Below, one piece after another: positions 23,001 to 31,404 of a stretch of DNA of 64,000 nt. The stretch lies in the NCBI GenBank assembly GCA_900491605.1, contig UESW01004360.1, forward strand, positions 521,751-585,750, written 5' to 3'. Source of the DNA: Calamus simplicifolius. Taxonomy: Eukaryota > Streptophyta > Magnoliopsida > Arecales > Arecaceae. The position numbers were made by a program, and so were the translations under genes. Under the pieces are notes generated by a model. That model was not told the DNA's origin. It did not search any database and saw only the letters and a program-made list of their open reading frames with translations. Numbering within the stretch: the first letter of the stretch is position 1; every line of letters starts with the position of its first letter.

Positions 23001-25752
23001 ACCAATATCGAGGTGCTGATTCCATTGAAGATTGGCATACCTTGGTGTTGGTTCCAAGTAAGCTCACAGGCAATACTTCCACTGGCCATGGTGTTGATTT
23101 TGTGTGAGGGTTGATGTGACATGCTAATTTATCACCAATCTTCTCATTCTCATTCTCTATCTATGAACTATATTTTATATTCCTTTGTACATTCTGCTTT
23201 ATTGCTATTTCATTAGACCCAAGTTTTTTTTATTGTCCTGGATCCAAGTCACTTCCATGATCCTTAGGGGGCGTTTGATTTATTAAATCATTCAAGGTTC
23301 CCAGCAAACTTTTGGTGGCAGTGTTACACTGCCGTGTTTAGTTCAACATATCTAGAAAAGTTGATGGGCATTTAAGACTGATTTCCATTAGAGGAATAGA
23401 AATATTAGATTGCTAGCAAATAGAAATCTTTGTCTTACTTTTTTCTAAAACTATCCCTCAAAAATAAACATTGAGAGAAAGAGAGAGAGAACTCATTTAA
23501 TATATTATATTATATTACATTTTGAATTAATTTTTATTATATATTATTATAAATAATAAAAGAGGTAGAATTGGCTACATTTGAATGTAGTCGAGTGCAA
23601 AATTCGATCATCTTTTTCACCCTTACATCCACATGGATTTCGAAGCCACCCCATCTCTTTCATTTTTTTTCATTTTTGGGATTCATGAACTGTGTGGATC
23701 TAAGGGTGAGGAAGATGATCGAATTTAGGCTTGACTACATTTGAATGTAGTGAATTCTATCTCATAATATAATTATAATAATTATGCTATGTATATTTAT
23801 AATATGAGGTAGATTGGGCAGCATCCAAATATAGCCAAACTTAAATTCGATCACCTTTCTCATCCTTAAATTCACATAATTCATGAATCTCAAAGATGAA
23901 AAAAAGTGAAAACAGTGGGGCCACTTTTGGATTTGTGTGGATTCAAGGGTGGGAGGTAACCGGATTCTATACTGGGCTACATTCGAATATAGCCAACTCC
24001 AGCTCTTTATAATATATTCTATTAATGTGTGTTAATTATATATTTTATATATATTATTAATAATTTTAATCCATGGTAAGGATAGAGGTAGAGGTAGATC
24101 TAAACTAACATGGATAGAAATAATTAAAAAAGATATAACTATTTGTAATTTGAATGTCTACTTGGTCCTAAATAAAGCAGAGTGAAGGAGCAAATTCATG
24201 TAGCCGACCCATGTAGTTGGGAAAAGGCTTAGATGAGTTGAGTTAAGTTGTATTATTAATAATTTGTATTAGGTATATAAAATAAAATAATAATTATTAT
24301 ATTTTATATAATATATAATTATTGTATTTAAAAATATTGCTCTACTTTGTTTTTTTTTTAAATTTGGAAACCAAGGGCATTATTGAAATTTCAACTTATT
24401 TTTTACATGAATTTTTGATAATTTTGCTTGTTAACCAAATATGTCAATGCGAGGTATCTAGTGATTGTCAGATTGCTGTATGACCAAGCGTGAATATCTT
24501 ACTTGCTCAAGCATTTAAATTTTAGGAATTTATATGTCTCGTAAAATGATATCAGGATGAAATCTTCAATTCATGAACCAAACATCCTCTTGGGACTCCC
24601 CCTTTGTGTGGTTGGACTTAGGCTTCCGTTGTCCTGGATCCAAGCAAACCTTGCTTCTGCAACTCTTACTGTAGTCAAATTTGATGTGTTTCCTCTGATT
24701 TTGCATGATTCTTCACACCCAGATGGTGGGCATGCTTCTGAAACTGTATTGGCCCTTTAGTTTGACTGGTTAGGATTTTCTCATCTTGAGAGAATGTGGC
24801 ACTACCAAGCAGTGGGGTGTCAAGCGTACGCATGTGTTGCCTTGTACTATTTTAGATTTAATGAAGCCTGAATAATGTACAAAAACAGGAGTTACTTTGT
24901 GCTTTTGTGGCAGCCAAAATATTCTTTTAGCTTCGTTTGGTAAAAGCCATTATCCAGTAAAACAGCTTTTAGGATGTACTTTGTAACTATATATGCCTAG
25001 TGAAGTTGGCTTGAGGTTGACTTCTATCCTGAGGCATTTCCCTGCAGTTTTATTTGTTGGCAGTGTGATCTTCAAGAACTTCATTGCAGGTTACACTTTA
25101 CGCTTATTGGAAGTTGTTCCTATTGTCAATTAATAATGTCCTATATGGAGTTAATTCATGGTGTTTTTTGTATTTTTGTTCTAGCTACGCTGGTGGACTA
25201 TGGCAGAACTCATCTAACATATGGCGGAAACCTATGTTTGTTAAAAACGTTTTCTGCTTTGTGGTTCTTTTGTTTTTTTCACTTGCATTTTCATCTTTAT
25301 TTTGGGCTTCTTCTTCTTCTTCCCTTTTTTATTGTTGTTGTTGTTGTTGTTGTTTTGTAATCTTTCTTCTACTTGATTTTGTCTATTCATCAAAGCAAAT
25401 TGCTCCATGGTCACGTAAATGTGTCAAGGCTTGTAGATTGTGGTTGCATCTTGGGTACTGTGGAATGGTACCTCATCTATTTGACTTTAGAGATGTAAAT
25501 TTTGAAGTAATTTTTGTGTACAGGATTGATCAGGAGCAAACACCAGAAGATGCAGAGGATGGCCCGCCAGAGCTACTCTTTATTCATGGGGGCCACACTA
25601 GCAAGATCTCCGATTTTTCCTGGAGTCCTTGTGAGGATTGGGTTATTGCTAGTGTTGCTGAAGATAACATCATTCAAATATGGCAGATGGCAGAGAACAT
25701 CTACCATGATGAAGATGATTTGCCTGGTGATGGCCCACAAAATACCCCATAA
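8037..25752 (+). CDS. MSI1: MSI1-like WD40 histone-binding protein, six exons, two small frame breaks
   Basis: Exons inferred from homology and GT/AG sites: 8037-8380, 16817-17143, 18620-18771, 21205-21329, 21426-21521, 25524-25752. The protein is a RbAp46/48-type WD40 propeller that binds histone H4. In plants it is a subunit of CAF-1, Polycomb PRC2 and RBR/deacetylase complexes in the nucleus. The N terminus (MAKDEEEFRSEIEERMINEE) and YLMLAQVQLP are the H4-binding region. WD40 blades include LRLRGHNSEGYGLSWSP, GSDDAQICLWD and ADKTVKLFDLRK. The acidic tail ENIYHDEDDLPGDGP ends at 25752. Counting one missing base in exon 1 (about 8119-8121) and one in exon 3 (about 18700-18702), the length is 424 aa, the usual size. 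As read, exon 1 would stop soon after KNTRSS. Both losses are in short homopolymers, so sequence error is likelier than a pseudogene. Exon GC falls sharply after exon 1. Confidence 0.93.
8841..10100 (-). repeat. Element 1 LTR (left copy), with internal 59-bp repeats
   Basis: LTR of about 1260 bp, TG...CA. It contains a GC-rich minisatellite of roughly 59-bp units built on GGCCTTGGCCGACTCGG (about 9480-9700), followed by short imperfect units around GCCGTCGGCCTTGGAG (about 9840-10050). The long open frames here on both strands are products of this GC-rich repetition. The right LTR carries more 59-bp units, which accounts for most of the length difference between the copies. Confidence 0.88.
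10101..11252 (-). mobile_element. Element 1 internal region, non-coding
   Basis: The interior of the LTR element contains short repeats on the theme GCCGACGCGGAGTCGGTCTT (about 10465-10600 and 10700-10750). It also holds one copy of a sequence that is amplified to about 18 copies in the second LTR element (AACCTTTTGAACCCCGGAGG near 10302-10321). On the minus strand near the primer-binding end (about 11070-10930) there is a short open stretch, INQLAILNRQDQALKVAV, that could be a remnant of a gag N terminus. This is only a weak suspicion. Confidence 0.75.
11253..12628 (-). repeat. Element 1 LTR (right copy), with internal 59-bp repeats
   Basis: LTR of about 1376 bp, closely matching the left copy and ending CCCCATCA at 12628. 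The 59-bp GGCCTTGGCCGACTCGG units occupy about 11906-12170. The high similarity of the two LTRs argues for a fairly young insertion. A measured divergence is needed for an age. Confidence 0.88.
12634..16816 (+). other. Remainder of MSI1 intron 1
   Basis: AT-rich intron with no coding exon. About 12900-13130 holds repeated phrases such as TTAAACAGGTTAA and GACCTGACCC, ending in TTGCCACCCCTAT. This resembles ends of degraded plant DNA transposons but I cannot classify it. A tandem duplication lies at 15371-15566. The intron closes with TTTCTGCAG at 16808-16816. Confidence 0.6.
15371..15566 (+). repeat. 98-bp tandem duplication in MSI1 intron 1
   Basis: The stretch starting AGATGAAGGTTGGAGGGATA at 15371 is repeated from 15469 with only a few differences (period 98). 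It ends near TTTTTCTGACTTAT. This is a simple local duplication, probably without function. Confidence 0.85.
18245..18330 (+). mobile_element. Possible SINE fragment (tRNA-like B box)
   Basis: The sequence AGGTCCAGGGTTCAAAGCCT contains GGTTCAAAGCC at 18290-18300, which fits the RNA polymerase III B-box consensus, in a tRNA T-arm-like context. The upstream stretch (CTCCTAAGGGCTTTACCTTG) could be the degraded A-box part. No clear poly(A)/T tail or target duplication was identified, so this may be a decayed SINE in MSI1 intron 2 or chance. Confidence 0.35.
20381..20549 (+). mobile_element. 5'-truncated LINE tail in MSI1 intron 3
   Basis: The open stretch AADWVAAAVAHHSDFWTC followed by CPVAFKQILYSDMSRLTRTR and a stop is the extreme RNase H C terminus of an L1-type LINE. 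It is closely related to the end of the LINE at 808-6776 (ADWVATWVAHHSGPWYW and then SQILYSDISG). It ends in a poly(A) run (20537-20550). AATGCTAGAT before it and AATGCTACGAT after it look like an imperfect target duplication. The insertion is tiny (about 170 bp), in the sense orientation of MSI1. Confidence 0.82.
23562..23763. mobile_element. Foldback MITE 1 in MSI1 intron 5
   Basis: The sequence opens GAGGTAGAATTGGCTACATT and closes with GTAGTGAATTCTATCTC, which is its near-complement. The complementarity continues inward (ATTCGATCATCTT versus AAGATGATCGAAT, then CACCCTTA.ATCCACA versus TGTGGATCTAAGGGTG). This gives two arms of about 80-90 bp around a short T-rich centre. It is a non-coding miniature inverted-repeat element. 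The superfamily is not assignable because the target duplication is unclear in the AT-rich surroundings. Confidence 0.8.
23816..24005. mobile_element. Foldback MITE 2 in MSI1 intron 5, related to MITE 1
   Basis: The sequence opens GAGGTAGATTGGGCAGCATC and closes with GAATATAGCCAACTCCAGCTC. Its arms again contain AAATTCGATCACCTTTCTC and a complementary GGGTGGGAGGTAACCGGATT. Sequence and layout match MITE 1 about 50 bp upstream but with many differences, so this is a second member of the family or an old duplication. Confidence 0.75.
24068..24256 (+). mobile_element. RTE-type LINE 3' tail in MSI1 intron 5
   Basis: The plus strand reads GKDRGRGRSKLTWIEIIKKD and then NLNVYLVLNKAE, a stop, then sequence equivalent to the CATGTAGCCGACCC...TAGTTGGG tail. 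Both are typical of the C terminus and 3' end of plant RTE-type LINEs. It is 5' truncated and decayed. Confidence 0.65.
25308..25355. repeat. TTC and TTG microsatellites next to MSI1 exon 6
   Basis: Adjacent TTC and TTG trinucleotide runs in the pyrimidine-rich part of intron 5, about 170 bp before the last exon. They may contribute to the pyrimidine-rich environment but have no proven role. Confidence 0.75.
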
Positions 25753-27081
25753 CCTACAACTTCTCAACTCAGGCACAAATATATAGAAGGATAAAAAGAT
25801 GTGAGAAAGCTGATAAAGATGTGGTTAGCCTTCTTCGGTAGTTTGGTGGCTTTTGTTAGTGTGATATACTGATCTGTGGCCTGCACATTGTGCCCTGTTT
25901 CTCTACCAACTCATTTGACCCATTATCCTTGCTTGCATCAGTTGCTGAGGCCTTTTAGAATATTAACTGATGCCATCAGCCATGTTTAATTGCTCGTCTA
26001 TGATCAACTTGGCTGTTGTATTGTTGATATTGATGCAAGAACACAGCTTGAATATATTTTGGAATCTGGACTCTATGATGAGGAAGTGAAGAAACTTGCA
26101 AGCGTGCAAGCCAATGTGCCTTTGAAAGAAAGCAATCATCATACAGAAACTCTTTTTGGGGTGTATGGAGCAACAGGCCTGCCTACAGATCCTAAGAGTT
26201 TTTCCCATCAGAGAGTCCTATGTATGTATGGGTCAGCCATTGGTGGGTGCTTATGTTTAGGATCTATTTGGATTAGTTGATGGGAATCAACCGATGGCTG
26301 TTAGTTACCTTTTAATAATATGTTCGGTTGAATATTATAAATATTGCTGTTAAAATGTCAAATGATCAAAAGGATATATCATCACTTTTTTTAATGAATT
26401 ATATAAATTTTTTTAAAAAAATATAAAATATTAATTGATAGGTAAGCAATTTTATGGCTGTAATATAAATAGTATAATTAATTTATGTAATATAGATAAG
26501 GGTCGAGGGGCAGAAAAAAATCAGTTAGGGGAACGAAGGAGACTAAAAAGTAAAGGATTTTAAGAAGCTATATATATATATATATGTATGAATTTATTTT
26601 GTTTTTTAAGGTAACTTCTGAGTTCAATAGCTATTTTTATTATTTAATTATATTATAAAAGAGGAAAAAAACTAATTAATCCTAATCATTATTAGATTTT
26701 AAGAGGCTAAGAAAGTATTTTTAAATCAGCTGTCGGAAGCCGTTGGGTGGCCTCTTAAATCAGCGGTGGACCTTCGATGTTTAGCATGAGTTGTTCTCAT
26801 AGCCAAGCAGTACAACGACACGTGAGCCCGCAATCAGTAGCATTTCATTCAACTTTGTACGAAAAATCGCATTTTGCTTGAAGTTGAAATCAAATGCTTT
26901 TCCTCGGCATCCAACCAGTGGGTACAATCACCGCCATAGAATGACAACTTTAATATTAGCATTTCCACATGTTAGGTCGTGGCATAAAAAAATATCAGAG
27001 TAACTCCTGACGTCCGTTTAAAATAAGAAATTAAGTCGCGGGAAGCACGGTGGTCTCAGGTGTGCCATCACAATGTGTCTT
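25753..27081. other. MSI1 3' flank and intergenic DNA
   Basis: Follows the MSI1 stop codon. The first few hundred bases are likely 3' UTR, but no poly(A) site is decisive. Beyond about 26300 the sequence is AT-rich with a TA run near 26568-26584. No gene was recognised before the Mutator-like element starts. Confidence 0.6.
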
Positions 27082-27230
27082 GTGGGGAAATTCTATTCGC
27101 GCCCACCAAATACCTCTCAGCACCCGCATTTAAAAAAAAAAAAAAATTTTACTAAGTACACCCACATTGTTACTCACTACACCCACCCATATTTTCTTAA
27201 TCCCTAAACTACCCTCACACCCTTTCACCC
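27082..27230 (+). repeat. MULE left terminal inverted repeat
   Basis: It begins GTGGGGAAATTCTATTCGC and continues with CACCC/CACACC-rich sequence including an A run. It is imperfectly complementary to the right end. The inner limit is approximate because similarity fades. Confidence 0.75.
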
Positions 27231-27368
27231 CTCAAAATCACTCAGCACACCCTCAACCCGCGCCGCCCCCCCCCCTCCGCCCTCCACCATTGATCCCGGC
27301 GAATCCCGGCGGAGCGAATCTCCGGCGGAGCTCCTCCTCCACCCTCCTTCCGGCGGATCTCCGGCGAG

Positions 27369-28045
27369 GTAAGTCTCTTATTTTTTTTTTTTTTTACTTA
27401 CCGGCATGGGAGGTACCGGCGGAGCGGGTTGTCCGGCATGGGAGCTCCCATGCCGGCGGCGGCCCGGCATGAGAACGAGGAAGGGAGCCGGCGGGCCGCC
27501 GGCTCCCTTCCCGTTAAGCAATTTTTTTTTTTTTTTTTTTTTTGGGCCGCCGGCTCCCTTCCCGTTAAGAAAATTTTTTTTTTTTTTGTTTTTGTGAGTG
27601 CCGGCGGCATTCCCGCCGGGAGCTCCCTCTCCGGCGGGTTGTCCCGGCATGGGAGCTCCCATGCCGGCGGCGGCCCGGCATGAGAACGAGGAAGGGAGCC
27701 GGCGGCCCGCCGTCTCCCTTCCCCGTTAAGCAATTAATTTTTTTTTTTTTTGTGAGAGCCGGCGGCATTCCCGCCCGGTGCTCCCTCTCCGGCGGGTTAT
27801 CCGGGGAGGCATGGGAGCTCCCAGATCGTTAACAGTAAATTTATTAACCCACTTGCACATAACACTACTGAATTTTGGTAATTGCACTTATTGGCTTGGC
27901 AATTGCACTTATTGGCTTCTCATTCTTGATCAATTTAGTCTTATAATTCATAAATGTAAATCTGAATATTTTGTTCAGTTTCATCATATAACTTGTCTAC
28001 TTGAATTGCATTTTGATTGACGTATATGCTGATACTCAGTTTCAG
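27369..28045 (+). repeat. Putative 5'-UTR intron of the PMD gene with 211-bp tandem repeats and palindromes
   Basis: GAGGTAAGTCTC at 27366-27377 is a strong splice donor. TTTCAG just before the PMD ATG is the likely acceptor. Within the intron a roughly 211-bp unit is duplicated (about 27425-27635 and 27636-27846). Each copy contains a perfect 24-bp palindrome whose central 20 bases are GGCATGGGAGCTCCCATGCC (27433-27456 and 27644-27667), followed by AAGGGAGCCGGCGG and poly(T) tracts. Open frames in this stretch are artefacts of the repeats. Confidence 0.65.
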
Positions 28046-28047
28046 AT

Positions 28048-30107
28048 ATGGATGCTGGTTCCTCGCGATTTAGACCCACGGCGTCAGCCAGAAGACGTCG
28101 TGCCGGTCATGCTGAGGCCGAGGTTCCTGCTGCACCATCGCCCCCTGCTGAGGCCGTAGACGAGGACATGCCCGCTATGGACGTTGAGGGTGAAGCTGTC
28201 GGGCCATGTCCAGGAGGTCCAGAGGATGAGTCTGTCCTGAGTAGTTTCAGGACACATATAGCAGCCTCGATCTGGAGGCAACAGGTATTATTTAATTGCT
28301 ATTGCATTTTACTTTCTTTAATGTATCATTACGATGCTGTGATATAAATTATATTATTAATGGCATTTATATTACAGGAACGGGCTCCACTGAAGTGCAT
28401 GAACCATGCTGCCAAGGTAGCTGAATGGCAGTGGTGGGAATCAAGGCAACCAAATAGGAAGTTCAGGGCAATCATAGAGCAGTCGGGCCTTATAGATCTA
28501 GTGCACTCCTCTTATCGGTTCACCGATAAGATTCTTGTCTCCGGCTTTGTAGAGAGATGGCAGCCCGAGACGAACACCTTCCATCTACCCTGTGGCGAGA
28601 TGACTATTACATTGGACGATGTAGCCGCCATCTTAGGGATTACTGTCACGGGTTCCTCAGTGTCATGTGAGAGGATGAGCGATCGGGAAGCTGAGGACAT
28701 CCTTGTTGAGCTATTGGGTGTGTCAGATACAGATGCGCGTCAGGAGGTTCTATCTGTACGTGGTCAGTCTGTTAGGTTAGAGTGGCTGAAGAGTCATTTT
28801 CACACTGTATCTGATAGAGATAGTCATCACAGGATAGAGTGTGCAGCGCGGGGGTATTTGCTATTTTTGATAGGGTGCACACTCTTTGTTGATAAAAGTG
28901 GAACGAGGGTGCCTATAGCTTATCTTGCTCTATTTAGGGATTTGGATAGAGTGAGATCATATTCCTGGGGTGCCGCTGCTTTGACTTTCTTGTACCGTCA
29001 GCTGGGGATTGCGTCTAGGGCATCAGTTAGACAGATCAGTGGATACATGACGCTGCTCCAGGCTTGGATTTATGAGCATTTTCCAGATCTCACTCCTCAT
29101 CCATCCCTTGATTATACTGATGCGAGGCCCCGCGTGCAGCGTTGGCATCCTGGCACTCCATCACGTACCTCGATGGACCATTTAGTTGTTCTTCGTGAGT
29201 CATTGGACGTTTTGAGGGCCGATCAGGTATGTACCATGATGTGTCGCTTGTATATTTAAGTTTTTTTAATTTGCTATATATGACCTAGCTGGGTATTGTT
29301 TATATGTTGCAGGTCATTTGGGATCCCCATCGTCATCAGCGAGCTGATCGTCCGTTCCTAGACATTGCATTCTTCAGTGGATGCCTAAAGTGTATGGATG
29401 TCGTAGAACCCTATCATCCTGAAAGGGTTCTACGACAGTTTGGTCGGATACAGACGATCCCTCGCGCGCCACTAGCCCCTGCGCGAGCCAGTAGAGGACC
29501 GACAGCAGGATCGTACCGTATTGCATATGTCTTCTTGGATCAGTTATGGGAGGAGTGGGAGGATCACGTACTGAGCCAACGTCGTAGGAGCCATCCGGTT
29601 GTCCGACCATCGGACTGTGTTCCAGGATATATGGATTGGTATTCTCGTATCACGCACTTGGTTGTCCACCCCCCAGAGAGCCGATCCAGCATATATGATC
29701 GTGCACGAACTGAAGATGTTGATGTTGATCTTGACGTTTACCGGCGGCGCTGTGAGGATGCCATCAGCATTTGTACCAACACTCTAAATATGGGTCGGGT
29801 GGAGATTGCATCATTTGGGACCGACTACATGTACGATGTTATGTCGCATATGGCTGATGTTCTGCAGGGTCAGCACATCTCGACTGTGAGCCTGATGTGC
29901 CTGGACCTAGTCATGCGACACCTGATGTGCCTGGACCCAGTCATGCACGACCTGATGTTCCTGGATCTAGTCGGGCACCCACACAGCAGTATAGGCGTCG
30001 ACGACGACGGGCTGGGGATTGATTGGGATGGGATTTGTATTACTTTTGCTTGTTACAAAGTCAATATTTTGTTATATGTAACATTCAAAGCAAATGAAAT
30101 GAAATGA
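28048..30107 (+). CDS. Plant mobile domain (PMD / MAIN-like) protein in the MULE
   Basis: Inferred exons: 28048-28284, 28378-29226, 29313-30107, all phase 0 with GT/AG borders, giving about 626 aa as read. After a low-complexity start (MDAGSSRFRP) comes the plant mobile domain: SGLIDLVHSSYRFTDKILV, RWQPETNTFHLPCGEMTITL and DVAAILGI, then YRQLGIASRASVRQISGYM and LQAWIYEHFP. The same fold occurs in the host nuclear proteins MAIN and MAIL1 (genome stability, transposon silencing) and in many transposons, where its role is unknown. The end looks shifted by one base: another frame reads repeated PDVPGPSHA units, then YRRRRRAGD and a stop at 30020-30022, the more typical ending. The gene faces the transposase gene, and its 3' end lies inside the inverted repeat. 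Confidence 0.85.
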
Positions 30108-31394
30108 AAGTTTCAATTCCAAATTTTTTGTCTTATTTACAAACATTTCATCCCTTGCCATTCCGTTTCATCCGTGCCATCCCGTGCCGGTACGTGCCGG
30201 GCCATCTGGTGCTAACACCGCACAATTATCGCGCAAATCACATTGATTATATCTAAAATATAATGACATTTGTTATTGAAAAATATCAAAGGCCAATCAA
30301 AGGCGTGCCGTGCCAATGAAACGCTTGCCGGGCCAATATTACGCCTGGGCCATCAATTGCTACCCCGTGTCGATCTGCGCACCAGATGGCTCGGGACCCA
30401 TATCCTCCTCGACATTCCACTCAACCACAAAGCCCCGTGCCGGGCCGTGCCGGCCCGTGCCGGTGGCGTGCCAAATTTTATTAAAGATTTTGAAATAACT
30501 CAATAAATCACTCATTTTAAAATTGGTTGAAAATATAATTTGAGTACCCTCTTGCCTGCGCACCCGACGGCCCGGGGACCATATCCTCGGACCCATTCCA
30601 CACAACCAAATAGCCGCGTGCCGAATTAACCTCCGTTCGGTCTGACAGAGCCGAACAGAGGCAAACTGTTCGGCCCTGTGTGGCCGAACAAATTGCCTCT
30701 GTTCGGCCCAGTGTGGCCGAACAGAGGCAATTTGTTCGGCCACACAGGGCCGAACACGGTTATTCAGGGTAAAGGCCTGTGTTCGGCCCTGTGTGGCCGA
30801 ACAAATTGCCTCTGTTCGGCCACACTGGGCCGAACAGAGGCAATTTGTTCGGCCACACAGGGCCGAACAGTTTGCCTCTGTTCGGCTCTGTCAGACCGAA
30901 CGGAGGTTAATTCGGCACGCGGCTATTTGGTTGTGTGGAATGGGTCCGAGGATATGGTCCCCGGGCCGTCGGGTGCGCAGACAAGAGGGTACTCAAATTA
31001 TATTTTCAACCAATTTAAAATGAGTGATTTATTGAGTTATTTCAAAATCTTTAATAAAATTTGGCACGCCACCGGCACGGGCCGGCACGGGGCTTTGTGG
31101 TTGAGTGGAATGTCGAGGAGGATATGGGTCCCGGGCCATCTGGTGCGCAGATCGACACGGGGCAGCAATTGATGGCCCAGGCGTAATATTGGCCCGGCAA
31201 GCGTTTCATTGGCACGGCCCGGCACGGGATGGCACGAATGGAACGGGATGGCACGGGATGGAATGTTTGACATTGATCGAAGTGTATACAAACAATTTGC
31301 ACACATAAGAAGATAAAAAAAATGATATTCAAAACTTTCATTTCATTTCAATTGCATTGAATGTTACATAAACAAAATGTTGACTTTGTAACAA
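30050..31394. repeat. 1.35-kb inverted repeat between the convergent MULE genes
   Basis: The left arm (30050-30757) and right arm (30779-31394) are reverse complements separated by a 21-nt loop. Outer parts pair TTGTTACAAAGTCAA (30049-30063) with TTGACTTTGTAACAA (31380-31394). Middle parts pair CCAATATTACGCCTGGGCCA with its complement near 31180. The inner parts are essentially perfect through TCGACATTCCACTCAACCAC and the GTTCGGCC motif cluster. The left arm has roughly 100 extra bases near 30200-30300. The arms include the 3' end of the PMD gene and the region just past the transposase stop codon at 31405. Confidence 0.9.
30640..30900. repeat. GTTCGGCC...GGCCGAAC hairpin cluster at the palindrome centre
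   Basis: The core of the inverted repeat consists of alternating GTTCGGCC and GGCCGAAC octamers spaced by 6-7 nt or by CAAATTGCCTCT / AGAGGCAATTTG linkers. Each pair can form its own small hairpin, nested within the larger palindrome. The same octamers recur in the transposase intron at 34425-34655 and I noticed none elsewhere in the window. Confidence 0.88.
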
Positions 31395-31404
31395 CCAATG
31401 CACT

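Noticed and set aside
25084..25752. A 222-residue plus-strand open frame as a separate gene
   Set aside because: Its second half is exactly the last MSI1 exon (25524-25752). The first half is intron sequence that happens to be open.
27378..27768. Gly/Ala/Pro/Lys-rich open frames in the MULE 5' intron
   Set aside because: They consist of translated palindromes and poly(T)/poly(A) tracts in an inferred intron.
30270..31341. Open frames in the large inverted repeat (for example MPMKRLPGQYYAWAINCYP)
   Set aside because: They occur in mirrored form on both arms and contain no domain. They follow from the palindrome.
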